Source: Candidatus Dojkabacteria bacterium UBA5749
Lineage (GTDB): Bacteria > Patescibacteriota > Dojkabacteria > SC72
Direction of reading: 5' to 3'
DNA length: 8,239 nt
Assembly: GCA_002419125.1 (NCBI GenBank)
Contig: DIFL01000033.1
Location: 1 to 8,239 of the forward strand
In this document: in pieces, positions 1 to 6,164 of the stretch
Layout: every line of letters starts with the position of its first letter
Numbering within the stretch: the stretch's first letter is position 1
Made by a program: the position numbers and the translations under genes
Notes under the pieces: generated by a model
The model's input: only the letters and a program-made list of their open reading frames with translations
What the model was told of the DNA's origin: nothing
Databases searched by the model: none

Positions 1-5
1 ATATA

Positions 6-698
6 TTAATCAGAAAGGACAATTGTACCTGTTCTTTTTCCAAAAAATATCTTACTACTTGTCCTGATATATCCCCCTGCTAGTATTAACAAAATCCCAA
101 GTATAGAACCTAGGGCACTTAGGCTTATTCCTGTCTCTGGTATATCTTCCCCAGTTAAAGAAAATGTCGCAGATTGAGGCTTAATGGATAGCACATTGTT
201 AGCGGTATCACTATCAATAAGGACAGACATAAAATCTTCATCCTCACCTGTATATTCAAAACTCAAAATAATATCTTCCTTTTCAGTAGTAATGACATCG
301 AATTCTAACCTAAAAAAAACATCAGGAGTAGTATCGGTCCTGTAAAAAGGAATTTCTTCCTCATTATCTTCCTGTGTAATTCCTGTTAGAATTATGACAC
401 CATTTGTATTATCAGTACTACTCTCATCTTCAGGCCACTGCTCAAACAGAGAACTGTTTCTAGATGCTTTCCGTAATTGAATTAACTCAGGATCAAATTT
501 AATCATTGCACGAGCTTTACTAAGTTCATAACTACCAGAATCTATTAACACATCTATAGTAAACCCTTCCTTACTATCTCCAACAATTCCAGAGGATGGG
601 TAAAAAGAAAAAGAGGGAGTGGAGGCATATACTTTTACAAAGGAAATACTTAGAATGAGTATACAGATTAGATACTGTACTATCTTTTTTTGTTTCAT
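6..698 (-). CDS. Secreted cohesin-like domain protein with C-terminal IPETG sorting signal
   Basis: A 230-residue surface protein. Residues 1-25 form a signal peptide: basic MKQKK, a hydrophobic core, then V-Y-A as a plausible cleavage site. Residues about 28-180 resemble a cohesin-type beta-sandwich: an F-x-I-D-V strand near 46-50, FDPELIQL at 68-75, an FFRLEFDV strand, and a closing N-V-L...A-T-F-S-L segment. Residues 186-190 read IPETG, followed by a hydrophobic segment (about 191-211) and a basic-containing tail, the layout of an LPXTG-type sortase substrate. The predicted location is the cell surface, anchored to wall or membrane. No dockerin partner or sortase is in the window, so the ligand is unknown. 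The frame stays open to an ATG at 734, but I chose the ATG at 698 because the signal peptide begins there and a TATATT element sits 8 bases upstream. The 19-residue tail after the membrane segment is long for a sorting signal. The cohesin assignment is from pattern only. Confidence 0.75.
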   Translation of the reverse strand: MKQKKIVQYLICILILSISFVKVYASTPSFSFYPSSGIVGDSKEGFTIDVLIDSGSYELSKARAMIKFDPELIQLRKASRNSSLFEQWPEDESSTDNTNGVIILTGITQEDNEEEIPFYRTDTTPDVFFRLEFDVITTEKEDIILSFEYTGEDEDFMSVLIDSDTANNVLSIKPQSATFSLTGEDIPETGISLSALGSILGILLILAGGYIRTSSKIFFGKRTGTIVLSD

Positions 699-706
699 AT
701 AAGTAG

Positions 707-712
707 AATATA
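707..712 (-). promoter_or_regulatory. Candidate -10 element (TATATT) of the cohesin-like gene
   Basis: On the minus strand TATATT ends exactly 8 bases before the ATG at 698. That places the expected transcription start at or next to the start codon, giving a leaderless or near-leaderless message. No good -35 hexamer is visible at 16-19 bases upstream. The divergent uppP gene starts only 45 bases away, so its promoter must share this interval; TAACAT (729-734) and TATAAC (727-732) are weak candidates for it. Confidence 0.4.
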
Positions 713-743
713 CCATATGTAAATAATATAACATATTAGAAAA

Positions 744-1505
744 ATGGATACACTAAAAATAGCATTGTTAGGATTTATACAAGGATTTACAGAGCTACTT
801 CCAGTATCAAGTAGTGCTCATTTAATACTTTCCTCACAAGTACTTAAGATTGAAATGGATACATATCTTCTTTCTGTATTGCATTTAGGAACAACAATAG
901 CTCTCTTAATATATTTCTATAACTTCCTTTTCAAAAACATCTTTTCTAAAAGGAAGTTATCCCTATATTTAAAAATACTCCTATCTACAATTCCTGCAGG
1001 AATAGTTGGACTCCTTTTTGAGTCAATCATTGAAGAGAAACTAAGAGGAAACCTCTTCATTGCAATTTCTTTAATTGGTTGGGGGATACTAATGATCTTA
1101 ATTGAGAGAAGAAAAGAACCAAAAGAGATGGAATTTGAAGAGGTATCATGGAAACAATCTTTAATCATGGGTTTAAGTCAGATATTTGCATTAGTTCCAG
1201 GAGGTTCAAGGTCTGGTATATCAACAATATTTGGAATGTTTACAGGATTAAATAAATATACCGCTATTCAATATTCATTCCTATTAGGATTACCCCTTCT
1301 TCTTGCTACTCCCTTTTACCAAATATTGAAAGAATATCCTCAAAGAGTTTTAAATACAAAAGATATATTTGGGATATTGATAGCAGGGATAATTACATAT
1401 GTTGGATTAATATTACTTAAAAAATACAGTAAGAAGAATTGGCTTACTTTTTTCGGAATTTATAGAATAATATTAGGAATTATTCTATTACTCTTTGGAA
1501 TTTAA
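744..1505 (+). CDS. uppP: Undecaprenyl-diphosphatase (UppP/BacA family)
   Basis: Integral membrane phosphatase that converts undecaprenyl diphosphate to undecaprenyl phosphate, recycling the lipid carrier of peptidoglycan and other wall polymers; the family can confer bacitracin tolerance. The 253 residues are slightly short for the family and almost wholly hydrophobic. Both signature motifs are present. The (E/Q)xxxE motif is Q13-x-x-x-E17, followed by PVSSSAH with H26. The second motif is PGGSRSGIS at 152-160 with R156. Two small departures are visible: the first position of the acidic motif is Gln, a known family variant, and Ser replaces the usual Thr at the end of the second motif. The start ATG has no Shine-Dalgarno sequence. 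The stop codon overlaps that of the convergent gpmI gene. The coding sequence contains two strong inverted repeats (919-960 and 1462-1488). Confidence 0.95.
   Translation: MDTLKIALLGFIQGFTELLPVSSSAHLILSSQVLKIEMDTYLLSVLHLGTTIALLIYFYNFLFKNIFSKRKLSLYLKILLSTIPAGIVGLLFESIIEEKLRGNLFIAISLIGWGILMILIERRKEPKEMEFEEVSWKQSLIMGLSQIFALVPGGSRSGISTIFGMFTGLNKYTAIQYSFLLGLPLLLATPFYQILKEYPQRVLNTKDIFGILIAGIITYVGLILLKKYSKKNWLTFFGIYRIILGIILLLFGI
919..960. repeat. 13-bp perfect inverted repeat inside uppP
   Basis: The left arm ATAACTTCCTTTT (919-931) and right arm AAAAGGAAGTTAT (948-960) are perfect reverse complements. Inside them, a 2x2 mismatch is followed by four more A-T pairs (934-937 with 942-945), closing on a four-base CATC loop. 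The whole 42 bases can fold as one hairpin in the mRNA of either strand. It encodes residues about 59-73 of UppP, a short Lys/Phe-rich stretch that is probably a loop between membrane helices. No U-run follows on either strand, so it is not a standard terminator. Confidence 0.8.
1462..1488. repeat. 10-bp perfect inverted repeat at the 3' end of uppP
   Basis: ATAGAATAAT (1462-1471) and ATTATTCTAT (1479-1488) are perfect reverse complements around a 7-base loop. The repeat ends 14 bases before the uppP stop codon and is read downstream of the gpmI stop on the other strand. Only two of the ten pairs are G-C and there is no U-run on either side, so I do not call it an intrinsic terminator. It is nevertheless the only stem I see near the convergence point and could mark or protect the 3' ends of both messages. 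Confidence 0.6.
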
Positions 1506-3154
1506 AAAATATTTCTTAAATCTACACCTGTCATACTATCTGGGATATCTAATCCTAGAATTCCTAGACAAGTAGGAGCAATATCTGCCAGAAGACCTGT
1601 TGTATTGGCATTTTTCCCAGTTCCTACCTTTATCATTTTATCTCCAACTTTTGGAGTTATTTCATCAATACTTGAAAGTATAATTAAGGGCACAGGATTG
1701 TTAGTATGTGCAATATCTACTTCCTTCGTGACCCTGTTTATCATGGTTTCACAATTCCCATGATCTGCAGTAATTACCATTGCTCCACCCATTTCAAGAG
1801 TAATCTTAGATATATCGGCAGTTAACTGATCCACAATCTCATTTCCACGAACAGTTGCATCAAAGTCCCCAGTATGACCTAACATATCAGGATTAGCAAA
1901 ATTAATTACAATGAATCTATATTTGTAAGTATCAAAAGCCTTAATTCTTTTAACAACTTCATCTCTAATAACGGGAGAACTCATCTGGGGTACAGTTGCA
2001 TAGTTTTCAACTCTTTGAGAAGGGATATTAAAGAAATCTTCCCCAGGATGTGCCTGTTCAATACCACCATTAAAGAAATATGTCACATGCATGTTCTTCT
2101 CTGTCTCAGAAATATGTAACTGATTAAAACCTTGATTAGAAATATATTCTGCAATTGGAAGCTTTATTTCCTTAGGAGGAAAGATAACGTGAGCATCTAT
2201 ACCCTGTTCATAACCTGTCATTGTTACAAGATGTAAATTCTCTGGATAGTTTCTCCTAACAAAATGATCAAACTCTTTTGATATAAAGGCTTTACTTAGT
2301 TCTCTTGCACGGTCCTCTCTAAAATTCCACATTACAAGGATATCATTAGATTTAACTGCCCCTATAGGCACACCTGTTGCGTCTACCCTAGTTGATGGCT
2401 TAACGAATTCATCCGTTATGTTGTTTGCATATGATTTTTGAAGAGCAACAACTGGATCTTGAAAGGTCTCCGAAGATAGTCCAACCATGGCATCATATGC
2501 TAATTTGATTCTTTCCCATCTGTTATCCCTATCCATAGCATAAAATCTTCCTTGAATAGAGGAAATTTTTCCTACCCCTAACTCTCGAATTTTTTCATTT
2601 AACTTAGTCAAATACAAAAAACCATCTTGAGGAGGAGTATCTCTTCCATCAAAGAAAACATGGATAAATGGATTAATTCCATTCGCCTTACAAATCTCCA
2701 TCAAAGAGAAGAGGTGTTTAATATGACCATGTACTCCAGCAGGACTTAATACACCTGCCAGGTGGATATTAGAGCCTCTTTTTCTAACTTCAGCAAAAGC
2801 ATCTCGCAACACAATGTTACTATCTAATTCATGGGCAGAGATTGCATCATTAATCCTTGGATATGATTGATATACAACCTGTCCTGCACCAAGGTTAAGA
2901 TGTCCAACCTCAGAATTACCTGCTTCTTCAGAAGGAAGACCCACATATGTTCCAGATGCATTTAGAAGAGTAGATTTCCCATATGTCCAAGCAGTATCTA
3001 GAAAAGGTGTTTTTGCATTTAAAACTGCATTCCCCTCTGGATTGGGATGTATTCCAAAACCATCAAGTATTAAAAGTACTACAAATTTACTTAACTGTTT
3101 TGTATCTGAATTCTTACTTCCCTCTTTTATCTTTTTTTCAAAAAGTCCAAACAT
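1502..3154 (-). CDS. gpmI: 2,3-bisphosphoglycerate-independent phosphoglycerate mutase
   Basis: Glycolytic enzyme interconverting 3- and 2-phosphoglycerate through a phosphoserine intermediate at a two-metal centre; alkaline-phosphatase superfamily, cytoplasmic. At 550 residues it is somewhat longer than the usual 510 or so, partly from a Lys-rich leader of about 23 residues before VVLLILDGFG. Metal and catalytic residues are all visible: D31 (LDGFG), nucleophile S81 (AGNSEVGHLN), D423 and H427 (NPDMLGH), D464-H465 (TADHGN) and H483 (AHTNNP). Their spacings match the Bacillus stearothermophilus enzyme closely. Substrate motifs DGRDTPP, GRFYAMDRDNRW and WNFREDRARE are intact. The ATG at 3154 is the only credible start, with no Shine-Dalgarno sequence. 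The gene diverges from prfB across 44 bases and converges on uppP, sharing its TTAA stop. Its own promoter is unclear; TATTAT or TATATT on the minus strand (3186-3193) are candidates. Confidence 0.97.
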   Translation of the reverse strand: MFGLFEKKIKEGSKNSDTKQLSKFVVLLILDGFGIHPNPEGNAVLNAKTPFLDTAWTYGKSTLLNASGTYVGLPSEEAGNSEVGHLNLGAGQVVYQSYPRINDAISAHELDSNIVLRDAFAEVRKRGSNIHLAGVLSPAGVHGHIKHLFSLMEICKANGINPFIHVFFDGRDTPPQDGFLYLTKLNEKIRELGVGKISSIQGRFYAMDRDNRWERIKLAYDAMVGLSSETFQDPVVALQKSYANNITDEFVKPSTRVDATGVPIGAVKSNDILVMWNFREDRARELSKAFISKEFDHFVRRNYPENLHLVTMTGYEQGIDAHVIFPPKEIKLPIAEYISNQGFNQLHISETEKNMHVTYFFNGGIEQAHPGEDFFNIPSQRVENYATVPQMSSPVIRDEVVKRIKAFDTYKYRFIVINFANPDMLGHTGDFDATVRGNEIVDQLTADISKITLEMGGAMVITADHGNCETMINRVTKEVDIAHTNNPVPLIILSSIDEITPKVGDKMIKVGTGKNANTTGLLADIAPTCLGILGLDIPDSMTGVDLRNIF

Positions 3155-3156
3155 AT

Positions 3157-3199
3157 TTCTTGTATATTTTTTAAACTAGGATAGTATAATATACAAGAA
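3157..3199. repeat. 12-bp perfect dyad in the gpmI-prfB divergent promoter region
   Basis: TTCTTGTATATT (3157-3168) and AATATACAAGAA (3188-3199) are perfect reverse complements separated by 19 bases. As a result both divergent genes carry the same AATATACAAGAA string immediately before their start codons: two bases (AT) before the gpmI ATG, and ending on the A of the prfB ATG. The right arm overlaps the prfB -10 element. It may be an operator for a dimeric regulator, two copies of a shared start-site element, or both. Confidence 0.6.
3185..3190 (+). promoter_or_regulatory. Candidate -10 element (TATAAT) of prfB
   Basis: A perfect TATAAT lies 8 bases before the prfB ATG, so transcription would be expected to begin at or within a base or two of the start codon, giving a leaderless mRNA. 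A partial -35 (TTGTAT, 3160-3165) lies 19 bases upstream. On the opposite strand the same bases read TATTAT/TATATT and could serve gpmI, in which case the two promoters overlap. Confidence 0.55.
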
Positions 3200-4281
3200 T
3201 GGGAAATATTAGTAAAAGAGATACTGAACAATTACTTGAAAAAGTATTAGAGATTGAGAAGTCTTTAGATATAGATTCTAAGAAAGAAATACTCTCATCT
3301 TTAGAAAAAGAGAGTAGAAATGAAAACCTTTGGGAGAATCAGAAACATGCACAAGATGTAATGATACAAATATCAGATATTAGACAAGAGATTGAGAAAA
3401 TTGATTCTATTAAAAACAATTTAAACTCCCTACTCTCTTTAATTGATGATACAAGTATTAATGAACAAGATATTTTGTATGAAGATTATAAAAAATTTAA
3501 ACAAGAGGTCTCTCAATTTGAGTCCTTAAAATTCCTCTCAGGTAAATATGATGCCTGTAATGCTACCCTTTCAATACATGCTGGACAGGGTGGGATAGAA
3601 GCAGAGGATTGGGCTGAAATGCTTTTTAGAATGTATACTAGATATATTGAAAAAAAAGGTTGGAAATACAATATCACAAATATTGTTAAAGGTAATGAGG
3701 CAGGTATAGCAACAGTATCTATAGATATTGAAGGGAAATATTCATATGGGTTATTAAAAAAAGAACATGGAACGCATAGATTAGTAAGGCTATCACCTTT
3801 TAATGCTCAGAATCTTAGACAAACCTCATTTGCTGGTGTTGAAGTAATTCCAATACTTGAAGATTTAGAAAAGGATATAGATATACCAGAGAGTGATATT
3901 GAATTTAAAGCAACTAAATCAGGAGGTCCTGGAGGACAAAATGTTAATAAGACATCCTCTGCAGTAGAAATAACTCATATACCCACCGGAATTACTGTAA
4001 CCTGTTCTCAAGAAAGAAGCCAACTTCAAAATAGGAATAAGGCCATGCAAATTTTAAAAGGTAAACTTTGGAAAATCTTAGAAGAAAATAGATTGAAAGA
4101 GATATCTGAAATTAAGGGAGATTATAAACTGGCTGGATGGGGAAATCAGATAAGAAACTATATACTACATCCATATAAATTGGTTAAGGATTTAAGAAGT
4201 AATTTAGAAAGTAGTAACCCAGAAAGTATTCTAGATGGGAATATTGAAGAGTTTCTTGAAGCCCAACTCAGAATACAGTAA
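3199..4281 (+). CDS. prfB: Peptide chain release factor 2 (RF2)
   Basis: Class I release factor that recognises UGA and UAA in the ribosomal A site and triggers hydrolysis of peptidyl-tRNA. The 360 residues match the family length. The N-terminal helical region (about 1-115) is followed by the codon-recognition domain with the RF2-type SPF tripeptide at 199-201 (RF1 would have PxT) and the catalytic GGQ loop at 245-247. The C-terminal part keeps GWGNQIRNYILHPYKLVKDLR. The reading frame is continuous from the ATG at 3199, so the programmed +1 frameshift at an early UGA that many bacteria use to autoregulate RF2 is absent. The stop is TAA, with a second in-frame TAA 12 bases on. No Shine-Dalgarno sequence precedes the start; a TATAAT lies 8 bases upstream. 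The prfB-ftsE-ftsX order is conserved in many bacteria. Confidence 0.97.
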   Translation: MGNISKRDTEQLLEKVLEIEKSLDIDSKKEILSSLEKESRNENLWENQKHAQDVMIQISDIRQEIEKIDSIKNNLNSLLSLIDDTSINEQDILYEDYKKFKQEVSQFESLKFLSGKYDACNATLSIHAGQGGIEAEDWAEMLFRMYTRYIEKKGWKYNITNIVKGNEAGIATVSIDIEGKYSYGLLKKEHGTHRLVRLSPFNAQNLRQTSFAGVEVIPILEDLEKDIDIPESDIEFKATKSGGPGGQNVNKTSSAVEITHIPTGITVTCSQERSQLQNRNKAMQILKGKLWKILEENRLKEISEIKGDYKLAGWGNQIRNYILHPYKLVKDLRSNLESSNPESILDGNIEEFLEAQLRIQ

Positions 4282-4296
4282 TATATACAGTAACTT
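4273..4296 (+). repeat. 12-base tandem repeat across the prfB stop codon
   Basis: ATACAGTAA occurs at 4273-4281 and again at 4285-4293, a 12-base period. In frame it reads Ile-Gln-stop, Tyr, Ile-Gln-stop, giving prfB a backup TAA four codons after the first. It looks like a small local duplication. The remaining gap to ftsE (4297-4316) has no Shine-Dalgarno sequence and no convincing promoter; TATTAA at 4305-4310 is weak. Confidence 0.55.
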
Positions 4297-4316
4297 AATC
4301 TGCTTATTAACTGCTC

Positions 4317-5243
4317 ATGATAATCTTTGATACTGTCACAAAGAAATATAAAGAGGATATTACAGCACTTTGCGATGTTACCTTTAGAATAGATCCAGGT
4401 GAGTTCTGCTTTATTATTGGTCCTTCAGGTGCTGGGAAATCCACCATAATGAAACTATTAATTAGGGAAGAGGTCCCTACCTCTGGGAGTATTTTCTTTA
4501 ACGAGATAGAGGTACCTAAACTAAACAGGAGGTTACTTCCAGCATACAGACAGAAATTAGGGGTAGTATTTCAAGATATTAAACTTCTAAATACTAAAAC
4601 ATTAGAAGAAAATATCTCCTTTGCATTAGAGATATTGGATAAAAGTAACAAAGAGATTAAAGATACTACTGACTATTTACTTGATTTAGTTGGCCTTAGA
4701 GAGAGAAGAATGCTCTTTCCACAAGAGTTATCTGGTGGTGAACAACAAAGAGGAGCAATTGCAAGAGCATTGGCAAATAAACCAGACCTATTTATAGCAG
4801 ATGAGCCAACAGGGAATCTTGATTCTCAGAATGCATTCCAAATATTAGATATATTAAAAAGAATTAACAAAAGTGGAACCACTGTTATGGTAATCTCTCA
4901 TGATTTAAATCTAATTAATAAAACCCATGATAGAACAATAAATATTAAAGATGGGAAATTGAATTCTGACACACAAGCAAAGGAAGTAGTTAAGCCAAAG
5001 ACAAAAGAAGAAACAAAACCAGAAACCAATGTGGAGGAGAAGAAAGAGGTAGAACTTTCTAAAGAGTTTGATCCTCTATCAAAATCCCTTCAAGGCAAAC
5101 TTAAAAAGTTCGCTATTAAATCCCCAGAGATATTAGTAAATATCACCACACAAGACTTAAAAGGAATGGAATTAACTAAGAGAGAGAATAAAGAATTAGC
5201 AAGATATGTAAAAAATTATTTAAGTCAAAAGAAAGATGAATAA
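4317..5243 (+). CDS. ftsE: Cell-division ABC transporter ATP-binding protein FtsE with C-terminal extension
   Basis: ATPase subunit of the FtsEX complex. In characterised bacteria ATP hydrolysis here drives FtsX to activate a periplasmic or external peptidoglycan hydrolase at the septum. The nucleotide-binding domain is complete: Walker A GPSGAGKST at 35-43, Q-loop VFQD near 85, signature LSGGEQQR at 138-145, Walker B LFIADEP at 158-164 with E163, and H-loop H195. FtsE is normally about 220-230 residues; this one has 308. The extra part is a Lys/Glu-rich linker (about 222-250) and a charged, probably helical segment (about 251-308) that I do not recognise. The gene starts 35 bases after prfB and overlaps ftsX by 8 bases, indicating translational coupling with ftsX. 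MacB/LolD-type ATPases are similar, but the adjacent FtsX settles the assignment. Confidence 0.93.
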   Translation: MIIFDTVTKKYKEDITALCDVTFRIDPGEFCFIIGPSGAGKSTIMKLLIREEVPTSGSIFFNEIEVPKLNRRLLPAYRQKLGVVFQDIKLLNTKTLEENISFALEILDKSNKEIKDTTDYLLDLVGLRERRMLFPQELSGGEQQRGAIARALANKPDLFIADEPTGNLDSQNAFQILDILKRINKSGTTVMVISHDLNLINKTHDRTINIKDGKLNSDTQAKEVVKPKTKEETKPETNVEEKKEVELSKEFDPLSKSLQGKLKKFAIKSPEILVNITTQDLKGMELTKRENKELARYVKNYLSQKKDE

Positions 5244-6162
5244 TACTAGAGTATTTACTGTTACTAGGAAAAATATAAAAAGAAACAAGTGGTTAACAAT
5301 ATCCACTATTTTAGTATCTGCTATAGTATTTACACTTACTTCAGTATTCATTTCTGCATCAATCCTTATTTCAAAAACAGTAGATTACTACGAACAGAGA
5401 GCACAGGTAATTGTATTCTTTAAAAAGGGAACAGAGGAAAGTGAAATATTCAAGTTTAGAGAACAGATAAATAACCCAGAAGTAATTGAAGAACTAATAT
5501 ATATATCTCAGGAAGAGGCCTTAGAGGTTTACAAACAAGATTTTGCAGACAATCCTGATTTAATTTCGACAGTTACAGCAGATTCTCTTCCACCAAGTTT
5601 AGAGATAAGAGCAAAGAGTATAGATTCTCTATTAACAATTATTGAAGAAATTAATATAGCTAAAGAAACTAATCCCAATATAGATGATGTTATGTATTTT
5701 AAAGATGTTGTTAACAATATCAAAACATTATCAAAAATAATAAATATTGGTGGTACAGCATTAATTACAGCAATGATTATTATTACAGTTGCCCTTATAA
5801 GGGTTACTATTGGTTTTAATATTAAAATACATCAGGAAGAAATAGAGATAATGCATCTTGTAGGAAGTCCTGACAAATTTATCCGTACTCCCTTTATTCT
5901 AGAGGGTACATTTTACGGATTAATTGGAGCATTTTTAGCTACACTAATAATACTAATTCCTTGGTATAGTGCAAATATATATTCTAGTGGAACGGAATTT
6001 TCAACTTGGATAACAGAAATGTTTAAAGATATTAATCTCTCCTACGTACTTAAACCAAATATTACCTTTATTCCAATATATGTCTTTGTACATTTAATAG
6101 CAGGCTCAATAATAGGTTTGTTAAGTAGTGTAAGTGCTGTTAAGAAATATTTAAAAGATTAA
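5236..6162 (+). CDS. ftsX: Cell-division ABC transporter permease FtsX
   Basis: Membrane subunit of FtsEX that transmits FtsE ATPase activity to an extracytoplasmic hydrolase. The 308 residues show the FtsX topology: a basic cytoplasmic N-terminus, TM1 (about 20-43), a large external domain (about 44-168) that in other species binds the hydrolase coiled coil, then TM2 (169-193), TM3 (222-247) and TM4 (281-303). Family landmarks include LPPSLEIR at 118-125 and E-I-M-H-L-V-G-S-P-D-K-F-I-R at 204-217, matching the conserved cytoplasmic segment after TM2. Its ATG lies inside the end of ftsE and its stop is 2 bases before the peptidase gene, so the three are almost certainly one transcript. No motif is missing. 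Confidence 0.94.
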   Translation: MNNTRVFTVTRKNIKRNKWLTISTILVSAIVFTLTSVFISASILISKTVDYYEQRAQVIVFFKKGTEESEIFKFREQINNPEVIEELIYISQEEALEVYKQDFADNPDLISTVTADSLPPSLEIRAKSIDSLLTIIEEINIAKETNPNIDDVMYFKDVVNNIKTLSKIINIGGTALITAMIIITVALIRVTIGFNIKIHQEEIEIMHLVGSPDKFIRTPFILEGTFYGLIGAFLATLIILIPWYSANIYSSGTEFSTWITEMFKDINLSYVLKPNITFIPIYVFVHLIAGSIIGLLSSVSAVKKYLKD

Positions 6163-6164
6163 GT

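Noticed and set aside
699..734. Longer start (ATG at 734) for the cohesin-like gene
   Set aside because: The 12 extra residues precede a normal signal peptide and would consume the divergent promoter region, including the TATATT element.
917..1168. Minus-strand open frame of 83 codons inside uppP
   Set aside because: It lies wholly within a well-supported membrane protein gene, shows no recognisable domain, and part of it merely reflects the 919-960 inverted repeat.
2983..3174. Plus-strand open frame of 63 codons over the start of gpmI
   Set aside because: It is antisense to the conserved N-terminus of GpmI and shows no family pattern.
5529..5723. Minus-strand open frame of 64 codons inside ftsX
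   Set aside because: It is antisense to the conserved FtsX external domain, with no domain or start signal.
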